Positions 1 to 15,565 of a stretch of 64,000 nucleotides of DNA are shown piece after piece (the stretch's first letter is position 1; each line of letters opens with the position of its first letter). The notes beneath the pieces were generated by a model. That model saw only the letters and a program-made list of their open reading frames with translations. It was not told where the DNA came from and did not search any database. This DNA is from Roseiflexus sp. RS-1 (GTDB lineage: Bacteria > Chloroflexota > Chloroflexia > Chloroflexales > Roseiflexaceae), in NCBI RefSeq assembly GCF_000016665.1, contig NC_009523.1, positions 1,550,001 to 1,614,000 on the forward strand, read 5' to 3'. Position numbers and translations under genes: made by a program.

Positions 1-31
1 TGCTCTCTAATCCTGCTGGCGGGAGATGATC

Positions 32-649
32 ATGAAGTTGCGCGGTCCACGAGTGCTCATTCGTCCGTGGGAGAGTCATGATGATGATGTGGCGGATACC
101 TGGCCGCCCTACAATGATCCCTTCGATCCCTTGTGGAACCTGCCGCGTCCGTCGTCGTTCGGCGGCAGTGTATGGCATACATTTCTCGAAAATGGCGCCC
201 GACGCCAGAGTTGGGCGGTCGAGGATGCGGGTGGCGCTCTGATCGGGCGCATCTCGCTCCGCGAAATCGACCGGCAACGCAGGCAGGCGCGGCTCGGCGT
301 GACGTTTGCCGCACCGTATGTTGGCCGTGGCCTGGGCACGGAAGCGCTCACATTGTTTCTCGACTACTACTTCGGTGCGCTCGACTATCGCCTGCTGGTG
401 CTTGACGTCGCCGCACCGAACGTCCGTGCAGTGCGCTGCTATACCCGCCTCGGCTTTCGGTATGTCGAAAGCGACTGGCGCAACGTGGGCGTTCTCTTTG
501 ATCGACGAGTGCTCGATCAGCCGATGTATGCGCCGCTGCGTCGCCATTTCCGCGACGACATGCGCGGTCTGAAGGTCGAGTTCTTCGAAATGCGCCTCTG
601 TCGCGAGGAGTGGATCCAGCGTCGCGCACCGGTCGGGCTGCAGGGGTGA
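32..649 (+). CDS. GNAT-family N-acetyltransferase
   Basis: Predicted acetyl-CoA-dependent N-acetyltransferase of 205 residues; the substrate is unknown. The acetyl-CoA binding motif A is visible in the middle of the protein (LGVTFAAPYVGRGLGTEA, with the R-G-x-G pyrophosphate loop). It is followed by the N-x-R-A-x-x-x-Y-x-x-x-G-F signature of motif B (NVRAVRCYTRLGFR). ATG 32 is preferred over ATG 26 because the GGGAG at 21-25 touches ATG 26 but lies six bases before ATG 32. The long C-terminal tail after motif B is unlike minimal RimI/RimJ proteins. The gene stands alone. The fold assignment is firm; the reaction is not. Confidence 0.85.
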   Translation: MKLRGPRVLIRPWESHDDDVADTWPPYNDPFDPLWNLPRPSSFGGSVWHTFLENGARRQSWAVEDAGGALIGRISLREIDRQRRQARLGVTFAAPYVGRGLGTEALTLFLDYYFGALDYRLLVLDVAAPNVRAVRCYTRLGFRYVESDWRNVGVLFDRRVLDQPMYAPLRRHFRDDMRGLKVEFFEMRLCREEWIQRRAPVGLQG

Positions 650-747
650 TAGGCAAATAGGACTATCAGGTCTCTTCAACAGGCGCGGTTTTTTCATTAT
701 CATACATTTGTATGGGCGCAATCAACGTGTCTTGACAGGCGGTTTTC

Positions 748-1305
748 ATGTCACTCATCGCAGGCAACCTTGGAGTCGTTCAGCGGACGCTCGATGCGTG
801 TCACCTGGCATGGGCTGTGTGCGCCGGCGCAGCAGCGCATCTCTACGGCAACCGACGCCCGATTCAGGATATCGATATTCTCATCGAGCCAGGGAAGTTG
901 TCCGAGGTGGTTCGATTGCTGGATCGGCAGCAGAAAGTCGTGCAGTTCGACGGTCAACGCATCCTCTGGCGCGGCATCAAGATTTTCGATGATCTGACCA
1001 TCCGACGCGGGCGAGATGTCTATCCGTTTGTGCTCGATGCCGATATGCGCAGTCGGGTGCGGCGCCTGCCGTTGCTCGGCTCGCTGGTGCCGGTCCTGTC
1101 ACCGGAGGATGTCCTGGTGCACAAAGCGTTGCTGGCGCGCGGTCCGGAGGAGGGGAAGCACGATATTGCCGATGCGACTGCTATTGCACGCCGTCAGATG
1201 CTCGATCTGGACTATATCCAGCGGCGGCTGGCGCTCATGCGGGTCAACGGCGCAGCAACGAACATGCTGGCGCGGGTAGGCGTCAATTTGAGCACTGGCG
1301 GGTAA
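748..1305 (+). CDS. Nucleotidyltransferase-fold protein (MNT/AbiEii-like)
   Basis: A 185-residue cytoplasmic protein with a nucleotidyltransferase-like core near residues 27-50: a G-A-A-A-x-x-x-Y-G-x-R pattern followed by D-I-D-I-L-I, matching the G-x-x-A-x-x-x-x-G-x-R-x-T-x-D-I-D core of MNT-like and antitoxin-type nucleotidyltransferases. A later SPEDVLVHKALLARG segment resembles the conserved P-x-D-L-x-x-x-K region of this superfamily. No HEPN or toxin partner is adjacent, so a toxin-antitoxin role is not supported here. Start ATG 748 has a modest GGCGG-containing ribosome site. Function unknown beyond fold. Confidence 0.7.
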   Translation: MSLIAGNLGVVQRTLDACHLAWAVCAGAAAHLYGNRRPIQDIDILIEPGKLSEVVRLLDRQQKVVQFDGQRILWRGIKIFDDLTIRRGRDVYPFVLDADMRSRVRRLPLLGSLVPVLSPEDVLVHKALLARGPEEGKHDIADATAIARRQMLDLDYIQRRLALMRVNGAATNMLARVGVNLSTGG

Positions 1306-1380
1306 CGGTCTGGATCACGGACAGGCGGCCACATTCGGTTCCCCAGTATCAAAACCGTTGATGACTTCGCTGCAAAAACG

Positions 1381-1501
1381 CACCGCTGAGACGCCGAGCG
1401 CACAGAGAGAAAAAACGAACCACAATGGGTGCACAGCGAAGCATACATGTGCGTGACGCGATAACGGAAGCCGTCGCTGCGAACGCTGCGTCGCTGCGGT
1501 G
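1381..1501. repeat. Degenerate inverted-repeat element between convergent genes
   Basis: The intergenic stretch 1306-1586 contains a 121-bp segment starting CACCGCTGAGACGC and ending in the imperfect reverse complement (GCGTCGCTGCGGTG). The interior is rich in CACAGAG/ACCACAA-like words. It looks like a decayed short inverted-repeat element, with no coding potential and no visible target duplication. Identity as a mobile element is inference. Confidence 0.4.
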
Positions 1502-1523
1502 AAATACCCTTGATGTGATATGC

Positions 1524-1551
1524 AAAACAGGAGGGCAGGCCCTCCTGTTTT
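1524..1551 (-). terminator. Intrinsic terminator of rpoBC (possibly bidirectional)
   Basis: A perfect 12-bp stem (AAAACAGGAGGG, 4-base loop, CCCTCCTGTTTT) lies 36 bases beyond the rpoC stop. The stem itself ends in TTTT on either strand, so it could stop transcription from both directions. Confidence 0.85.
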
Positions 1552-1586
1552 CAGTCTTTTCCGCACAGTGCCGGTCAGCGATAGGA

Positions 1587-6101
<4,515 letters not shown>

Positions 6102-6143
6102 TGTTCTCTCCCAATGGCATGCGCCCGTTCAAACAACACACAT

Positions 6144-6173
6144 CCTCCCGCCGACCGACATGCCGGCGGGAGG
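6144..6173 (-). other. Intercistronic hairpin between rpoB and rpoC
   Basis: A 10-bp perfect stem (CCTCCCGCCG / CGGCGGGAGG) with a 10-base loop sits in the 85-bp rpoB-rpoC gap. It has no T-run, so it is more likely an mRNA processing or stability element than a terminator. This is inference from structure only. Confidence 0.5.
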
Positions 6174-6186
6174 GACAGAATGGCGT

Positions 6187-9876
<3,690 letters not shown>

Positions 9877-10176
9877 TGGCACCTCGCTCTTGCTTGTCAG
9901 TCGCCATAGAACTCGCTGGTGCGTTCGGGTCAGACTCCTGACACAGAACGGACCCGACGCTCTCGCGTTCACTGGCGTCTGATTGCCGGATACTGGGTTC
10001 TTTGACCGTAGAAAACCGAAAACACAAACACACACTCACGGCGTTGTCTCCCTTCAATGGCAGAGACCGTGGGTTGTGTTCGTGCGTCTGATGGGTCTAT
10101 CTGGAGATGCGTTTGAATAACGCATTGAATGCCGGTGAGTTCCTCCTTCGTCCGCTCCGGCGTTTGCAAATTGCGA
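9877..10176 (-). promoter_or_regulatory. rpoB: Long untranslated leader of rpoBC
   Basis: About 300 bases separate the predicted transcription start (near 10176) from the rpoB ATG. No second gene or obvious intrinsic terminator is visible in it. It may hold a regulatory structure; the length is inferred from promoter position. Confidence 0.5.
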
Positions 10177-10182
10177 AGTACA

Positions 10183-10211
10183 ATGATACCACGTCGGCGG
10201 GGCGGCGTCAA
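10183..10211 (-). promoter_or_regulatory. rpoB: Sigma-70 type promoter of rpoBC
   Basis: On the minus strand TTGACG (10211-10206) and TATCAT (10188-10183) are separated by exactly 17 bases. This is a near-consensus housekeeping promoter reading toward rpoB. Confidence 0.75.
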
Positions 10212-10340
10212 GGCTTTCGCGGACTGTTTTTTACATTATGGTGTAGCGGGGGCGTTCCTCCAGAGGCTTTCCGGGCGTGTTGAGCCATCGCAGACCGCAC
10301 TCCGCGCCGCACTGCAATAAAATGCAATCGCCCCGGCGCG

Positions 10341-10349
10341 TGGTATAAT
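10341..10349 (+). promoter_or_regulatory. Extended -10 promoter for the large glycosyltransferase gene
   Basis: TGGTATAAT is a consensus -10 with the TGn extension. No good -35 is visible 17 bases upstream. It is the only promoter-like site before the gene starting near 10412. The 10212-10340 stretch shows no gene. Confidence 0.55.
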
Positions 10350-10411
10350 CAGGCTCCTGATGCACACATAACGGACAATACAGACGACTGTCTCGTCTGG
10401 TTATCCTGTGT

Positions 10412-13400
10412 ATGTGCAGAGAATACGCTGCGCGTCAACGCCAGATGCTATGCACGGTCTTCCCGTGTACGTGCGGAGAATACCCAACATCGATAGCAGC
10501 CGGTTCTCAGTTCTCAGTTCTTGGTTCTCAGTTCCTGGTGACAACTATCGCTCCCGCTACCCTGACACTCATCATTCTGGCGCTCATACTCACCGGCGCG
10601 TTGATCGCGCGCGCGTTGCCGGTTGCCTGGCGTAGCAGCGATCCGATCGAACGCTGGTTCGAATATGCCCTGATCGGCGCGCTGCTAAACGGATGGCTGG
10701 CATTCACCCTGGCGCAGATTGGCATCTTCTCTGCGCCGCTGCATGGCGCTGTGGTTGCCGTTCTGTGCATCATCGCCGCACTGATCCGCCGCGCATCCGG
10801 CAGTCAACCCGCCACGCCCGATGTTCAACCTTCAGCACCTGGCGTTCCACCTGCCGCGCCCGACGTTCCACCTTCAACGTTCAACGTTCCACCTGCCACG
10901 CCCGACGGTCCACCTTCAACGTTCAACGTTCCACCCGCCACGCCCGACGTTCCACCCGCCACGCCCGACGTTCCACCTGCCACGCCCGACGTTCCACCCG
11001 CCACGCCCGACGTTCCACCTTCCACGTTCAACGTTCCACCTTCAACGTCCGACGTTCCACCCGCCACGCCCGACGTGCCACCTTCAACCTTCAACCTTCA
11101 ACCTTCAACCTTCAACCTCCCACGCCCAACCTTCAACCTTCAACGCCCAACCTTCAACCTTCTCCTCTCCGCCATCCTGCTGCTCTTCGTCTTCCTCGTC
11201 ACTCCTCCGTTCGAGACGATCATCGGTGTGCGTGATGCGGGCGTCTATGCGAATGCAGGGTTCATCATGGTACGCACCGGTTCACTGACCTTTACCGATC
11301 CGCTGGTGGCGCAGATCGCCGCCGATCAACAATCTCCCGATCCATCGCTCGCCGATGCCGCCCGTCAGGCGGAAACCAACGTTCTCGGCGTGCAGAATGC
11401 GCAGCGCTTCATTGCCACCCGCCTGCGCGCCGCAGGGTTTTTTATCGATCAGGGCGACCTTGCACGCGGGCGTGTCGTCCCGCAAGGATTGCACCTCTTC
11501 TCCGCCTGGATTGGATTGCTCGCCGCGTTCTTCGGGATGCACGGCGGATTGCTGGCGCCAGCGGTTACCGGTCTACTGGGGGTCTGGAGCGTCGCTTTGC
11601 TCGGTCGGCGCATCGCCGGTCCGTGGGTCGGACTGCTGGCGGCGCTCTTCCTTGCGCTTAGTGCCGTTCAGGTCTGGTTCAGTCGCTATTCCACCGCCGA
11701 AACAACAGCGCAGTTCCTCATCTTTGCTGGACTCTACGCCTTCGCTAGAGCCTTCGGATCTTCGACGTTCAACGTTCAACGTTCCACACCCAACCTTCAA
11801 CCTTCAACCCTCAACGTTGAACGTTCAACGCCCAACGTTCCACTTTCCGCGTCCAACGTTCAACGTTCAACCTTCAACGTTCAACCTTCAACGTTCAACG
11901 TTCAACCTTCAACCTTCAACGTTCCACCTTCCACCAACGTTCAACCTTCAACGTTCAACGTTCCACCTTCCACCAACGTTCAACCTTCAACGTTCAACCT
12001 TCAACCTTCAACCTTCAACCTTCAACCTTCAACCTTCCACGCCCTGCTCGCCGGGCTGGCATTCGGACAACTCGCCCTGACGCGCATCGAGTTCTTCCTG
12101 GTCACAGGACCGCTGGCGCTCTACCTGATCTTCATCTGGCTTGCGCGCCGCTGGACGCTGCCGCACACTGCGCTGCTGGCGGGCGCCGGGGTGATGCTGC
12201 TCCACGCCGGATTGCAGATCGTGTTCCTGGCGCGCGCCTATTTCTTCGATACGCTCTTCGCCCGTCTGCAAGATTTTGCGCTCACCGCAGCCCTGGCGTT
12301 GCCGTTTCTCACCCCCACGTTGCGCCAGGTCTATCTGCTGCGCCCCTGCTCGCGCCTGACGATGCAACCATGCCCGCCGATCGCCGGGATGCCGCCGACC
12401 GCCGATGCACCGCTCAACTGGGCGCGTATCGGCACCGAACTTTTCGTCGTCATCCTGATCATCATCGCCTTGATCGTGGTGCGTCGCCTGAGTCTGGTCG
12501 CCCACTTCGTATCGCTGCTTGCGCGTCTGAGCCATCCGCTGCGCCTGATCGCTGCGGTTGTCGTCATTGTGCTGGGAGGGTATACGTACCTTATCCGCCC
12601 GCAGATCCTGTCGCCTGCGACCATCGCCGCGCTGCCCGCCTGCCTGACGCCGGCGCAACTGACCAGCCCACAGGGCGCGTGTCTGACCCTCCAGGGGTAT
12701 GTCGGGGCGCCGATTGCCACTCCCGCGTATGTCGATCCGCTCGCCGGATGGATCGATCATCTCATCGGTATGGCGCGCGGTCGTTCCAACCCGCCGCGCG
12801 AAGCCTGCATTGCGCTGCGCCGCGAGACGCTGCCGCCATCCGCCGATGGGCGCACCATGCCGGAAGTCCTTCGAGACGGTCTGATCCGCGAGGCGGACGT
12901 TGCGCCGGAGATCCTCGCCGATCTGCGCGCCTGCGACCGCTATGTGCTGCGTGACCTGTTCGGCGTGGCGCAGGCGAACCTGGTGCGCCTGGGATGGTAC
13001 CTGTCGCCGCTGGGGATTGCACTCGCGCTTGCCGGTCTGGCGCTGATGGTCTACCGCATCAACGCGACCTCCTGGCTGTTCCTGGTTATTGCCGCCGTTG
13101 CATCGGTGGTCTTCCTGCGGCTGACCTACGGCGCCAGCGATCAGCACTATATCTACATCATGCGACGCTACGTGCCGCACGTCTATCCGGCGTTCGCCAT
13201 CGGCATCGCTTACGCCATCGCGCATCTGACGCTCGATCTGCGATTGTTCGCCGATATGCTGCGATCCATCGCACGAAAGGCGCATCGCAACGCCTCAACA
13301 GGACTGCAACGTCCAACAACGTTCAACGTTCAAGGTTCAATAGCGTTCAACGTTCAAGGTTCAATGTTCAGGGTTCCACCTTCAACCCCCAACCTTCAAC

Positions 13401-14593
13401 CTTCAACCTTCAACCCCCAACCTTCAACCCCCAACCTTCAACCTTCAACCCCAAACCTTCAACCCCCAACCTTCAACCTTCGCGTTCTCCTCACCCTCGC
13501 CCTTGTCCTGTTCCTGGTCGTCACCGGCAGACCGATCTACCGTCACACCGAATATGCCGGAGCGATCACCCAGATCGGCGCAATGGCAGCCCAACTCGAT
13601 CCGGGCGCGATTGTGCTCATGCGCGGCGGCGCTCCATCGTATGCACAGGCGCGTGACATTCCCGATCTGCTGGCAACACCGCTCACCTTCGGGTTTGGTG
13701 TTGACGCATTCGCGCTGAAGAGTCGCGATCCCGGACGGTATGCACCGCAACTGGCGCGCTACATCCGTCGCTGGCACGATCAGGGGCGCCCGGTGTACCT
13801 GGCGGTCAGCGCCAGCGGTGCGCTGACCCTCCCCGGATGGCGTCTTGAACCGGTCGGGCGATTCCTCCTCGACCTGCCGGAATATGAACAACCGACCGAT
13901 CACAAACCTTCCGCCGTGCAGCGGTTTACCCTCGATTTTGCGCTCTATCGCCTGACACCCGGCGCCGCAGGAGAAACGCCGCCGGTCATTCTGCCCGACG
14001 ACTACGCCTACCAGGTGCGCGGGGTCTACCGTGCGGAGCGCATCAACGACCGCCTGATCGCCTGGACCGACGGCGACGCACTCTTCCGCCTGCCGGCGCC
14101 GAAGGATGAGCCACTGAGCATTTCAGTGACGCTGGCATCCGGCGCGCGCCCGACGGCGTTGACCGGCGAGACCTGCCTGGCGCTCGCTGCTGAACCCGGC
14201 TTCTCCGTCGAAGAGGCAGAACAGGCAGTATTCACCACACCGGTATGCGTTACCCCCGGCACCGAACCAACCACCGTCACGCTGGCGATTGATCCTCGCC
14301 AGATGCCCTCCTCACCAACCGGGCATCTCCTCCTGCGCGTGCGCAGCCCTGCCTTCATACCCGCCCGCGACGATCCCGCCGGCCACGATCCGCGCCGCCT
14401 GGGAGTGCAGATTGTGGGGTTAGGGGTTCGTCGGGCGGCGCCCCCAACGCAGGCAGAGACCGTTCCGCCACCGACGCGCCAGCGTAGCACGCCGTCGTAT
14501 GGTCAAGACCTCAAGGGTCGGGGACGCCCTTCATCCCTGCTCACAGACGACGTTCAACCCTCGGTTCGCTTGTTTTCATGCAAGGCTCCCTGA
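10412..14593 (+). CDS. Very large polytopic membrane protein, GT-C type glycosyltransferase-like
   Basis: A 1393-residue multi-spanning membrane protein. The first membrane helix is at about residues 47-70. Hydrophobic segments alternate with loops, and a soluble C-terminal domain follows about residue 1040. The early region with VGVRDAGVYANAG, then a helix-rich block with WFSRYSTAETTAQF, resembles PMT/ArnT-like GT-C enzymes that move sugars from lipid carriers; this is a fold-level inference. Three loops (about residues 131-249, 450-543 and 965-1022) are low-complexity PSTFNVQ/PATPDVP repeats encoded by 7-bp arrays. The start is uncertain: ATG 10412, or GTG 10538 immediately before the first helix. 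It may glycosylate surface proteins of the Tad genes downstream. Confidence 0.65.
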   Translation: MCREYAARQRQMLCTVFPCTCGEYPTSIAAGSQFSVLGSQFLVTTIAPATLTLIILALILTGALIARALPVAWRSSDPIERWFEYALIGALLNGWLAFTLAQIGIFSAPLHGAVVAVLCIIAALIRRASGSQPATPDVQPSAPGVPPAAPDVPPSTFNVPPATPDGPPSTFNVPPATPDVPPATPDVPPATPDVPPATPDVPPSTFNVPPSTSDVPPATPDVPPSTFNLQPSTFNLPRPTFNLQRPTFNLLLSAILLLFVFLVTPPFETIIGVRDAGVYANAGFIMVRTGSLTFTDPLVAQIAADQQSPDPSLADAARQAETNVLGVQNAQRFIATRLRAAGFFIDQGDLARGRVVPQGLHLFSAWIGLLAAFFGMHGGLLAPAVTGLLGVWSVALLGRRIAGPWVGLLAALFLALSAVQVWFSRYSTAETTAQFLIFAGLYAFARAFGSSTFNVQRSTPNLQPSTLNVERSTPNVPLSASNVQRSTFNVQPSTFNVQPSTFNVPPSTNVQPSTFNVPPSTNVQPSTFNLQPSTFNLQPSTFHALLAGLAFGQLALTRIEFFLVTGPLALYLIFIWLARRWTLPHTALLAGAGVMLLHAGLQIVFLARAYFFDTLFARLQDFALTAALALPFLTPTLRQVYLLRPCSRLTMQPCPPIAGMPPTADAPLNWARIGTELFVVILIIIALIVVRRLSLVAHFVSLLARLSHPLRLIAAVVVIVLGGYTYLIRPQILSPATIAALPACLTPAQLTSPQGACLTLQGYVGAPIATPAYVDPLAGWIDHLIGMARGRSNPPREACIALRRETLPPSADGRTMPEVLRDGLIREADVAPEILADLRACDRYVLRDLFGVAQANLVRLGWYLSPLGIALALAGLALMVYRINATSWLFLVIAAVASVVFLRLTYGASDQHYIYIMRRYVPHVYPAFAIGIAYAIAHLTLDLRLFADMLRSIARKAHRNASTGLQRPTTFNVQGSIAFNVQGSMFRVPPSTPNLQPSTFNPQPSTPNLQPSTPNLQPPTFNLRVLLTLALVLFLVVTGRPIYRHTEYAGAITQIGAMAAQLDPGAIVLMRGGAPSYAQARDIPDLLATPLTFGFGVDAFALKSRDPGRYAPQLARYIRRWHDQGRPVYLAVSASGALTLPGWRLEPVGRFLLDLPEYEQPTDHKPSAVQRFTLDFALYRLTPGAAGETPPVILPDDYAYQVRGVYRAERINDRLIAWTDGDALFRLPAPKDEPLSISVTLASGARPTALTGETCLALAAEPGFSVEEAEQAVFTTPVCVTPGTEPTTVTLAIDPRQMPSSPTGHLLLRVRSPAFIPARDDPAGHDPRRLGVQIVGLGVRRAAPPTQAETVPPPTRQRSTPSYGQDLKGRGRPSSLLTDDVQPSVRLFSCKAP
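10503..10537 (+). repeat. Five-unit heptanucleotide array (GTTCTCA type)
   Basis: Five in-phase 7-bp units, GTTCTCA, GTTCTCA, GTTCTTG, GTTCTCA, GTTCCTG. They end directly at an in-frame GTG (10538). This is a different word from the TTCAAC arrays downstream but has the same period. Confidence 0.8.
10802..11158 (+). repeat. In-frame heptanucleotide array A (51 units)
   Basis: 357 bp that divide exactly into 51 seven-base units such as GTTCAAC, CTTCAAC, GTTCCAC, CTGCCAC and GCCCGAC, all in one register. They encode seven-residue repeats (PSTFNVP, PATPDVP) inside the large membrane protein. Confidence 0.9.
11760..12040 (+). repeat. In-frame heptanucleotide array B
   Basis: 281 bp comprising 39 heptamers, mainly GTTCAAC and CTTCAAC, plus two CAAC tetramers that look like heptamers lacking three bases. 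The reading frame through the glycosyltransferase-like gene is preserved. Confidence 0.9.
13304..13477 (+). repeat. In-frame heptanucleotide array C
   Basis: 174 bp made of 24 heptamers (CTTCAAC, GTTCAAC, GTTCAAG, CCCCAAC variants) interrupted by two trinucleotides (AAC, AGC), so the host gene stays in frame. Confidence 0.85.
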
Positions 14594-14689
14594 TGCCATA
14601 AAACGGGGGCGTTCTCGCAGCCAGGTCGTTATTTGTCAAGTCGCAGATCGCATCAGGAAGCCATCCGTCAAAAAATGATCGAACGGTGA

Positions 14690-14836
14690 GTTCAACGTTC
14701 AACCTTCAACGTTCAACCTTCAACGTTCAACCTTCAACGTTCAACCTTCAACCTTCAACCTTCAACGTTCAACGTTCAACCTTCAACCTTCAACGTTCAA
14801 CGTTCAACCTTCAACCTTCAACGTTCAACGTTCAAC
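14690..14836 (+). repeat. Intergenic heptanucleotide array D (21 perfect units)
   Basis: 147 bp of uninterrupted GTTCAAC or CTTCAAC units, 21 in all, varying only at the first base (G or C). Degenerate units continue to about 14890. The preceding 14594-14689 shows no feature. The whole array lies between the glycosyltransferase-like gene and the tadE promoter. Confidence 0.95.
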
Positions 14837-14951
14837 AGGTAACCTTCAACCTTCAACCTTACAACCTTCAACCTTCAACGGTTAACGTGCCACCCCCTCG
14901 CCTCTTGTCATCAAACCGTAATCTTCGATCCGTCTCAGGACTAACGGACTA

Positions 14952-14980
14952 TTGAGCGAGCGCAACCGCCTCTCTATAAT
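14952..14980 (+). promoter_or_regulatory. Promoter of the tadE-like operon
   Basis: TTGAGC (14952-14957), 17-base spacer, TATAAT (14975-14980). Transcription would start near 14987, about 28 bases before the ATG chosen for the first TadE-like gene. That argues against earlier in-frame starts. Confidence 0.7.
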
Positions 14981-15014
14981 GCCAGTAGAGGATGGAGACC
15001 AGAAGGGACAGAGC

Positions 15015-15542
15015 ATGCCCAGGCGATCAACAGGTCAATCGCTGGTTGAGATGGCGCTGATCGCACCGATCCTGTTCGCGCTTCTGTTTGCGATCGTCGA
15101 TCTCGGTTACTACATCTGGGGATATTCGACCCTGTTCAGCGCGGCGCGCGCGGGCGCCGAGGCGGCGTCGCAACTGCCGCCCTACCAGTCGCGGCTGGCG
15201 TTGCGCGCTCAGGGTGATCCGCGCTGGCTCGACGACCCGTGCGTGAATCGCATTCTGGAAGTCACCAACGACTCGACCGGCTTTTTCCCGGTCGATGTCA
15301 ATCAGGTAACGATCCTGTACCCGAACAGCGCCGATCCCAACCCGCGACGATTGGGAGGCGTGATCGAGGTGCAGATCGACTACGTCATCGAGCCGCTCAC
15401 GCCGCTCGTCAGTTTCATCAACACCATGTTGGGCGACAACGGTACGATGCGCATTAAGGTGACGGCGCAGCGAACGATCGAAAGTCTGGGGAACAATCCG
15501 AACTTTGCAAACGGCATCGCCTGCACGGAACCGACGCCGTAG
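15015..15542 (+). CDS. TadE-like minor pseudopilin
   Basis: A 175-residue membrane-anchored protein with the TadE signature at the N terminus ([18 protein letters not shown]) followed by one transmembrane helix and an extracytoplasmic domain. In Tad/Flp systems TadE and TadF proteins are minor pseudopilins processed by the TadV peptidase. ATG 15015 was chosen because the promoter lies at 14952-14980 and GAAGGGA precedes it; earlier in-frame ATGs fall at or before the promoter. A second TadE-like gene follows after 23 bases. The family is clear; its exact role in this organism is inferred. Confidence 0.85.
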   Translation: MPRRSTGQSLVEMALIAPILFALLFAIVDLGYYIWGYSTLFSAARAGAEAASQLPPYQSRLALRAQGDPRWLDDPCVNRILEVTNDSTGFFPVDVNQVTILYPNSADPNPRRLGGVIEVQIDYVIEPLTPLVSFINTMLGDNGTMRIKVTAQRTIESLGNNPNFANGIACTEPTP

Positions 15543-15565
15543 CAACCGGCGAGGGAGACACGATT

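Noticed and set aside
748-1305. Toxin-antitoxin antitoxin assignment for the nucleotidyltransferase-like gene
   Set aside because: No HEPN or other toxin partner is adjacent; the upstream neighbour is a GNAT enzyme separated by about 100 bases.
9877-10035. Longer rpoB start adding 53 residues
   Set aside because: The extension (MCVCVFGFL...) is not RpoB-like, while ATG 9876 has a good ribosome site.
10650-10670. tRNA-like GGTTCGAAT word
   Set aside because: It lies within the glycosyltransferase-like coding sequence with no cloverleaf around it.
12029-13285. A 418-residue antisense frame inside the large membrane protein gene
   Set aside because: No recognisable family, and it is rich in Arg/Gln/His as expected from the reverse of hydrophobic codons.
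14952-15014. Upstream in-frame starts of the first TadE gene
   Set aside because: They coincide with or precede the TTGAGC-17-TATAAT promoter and would not be transcribed.
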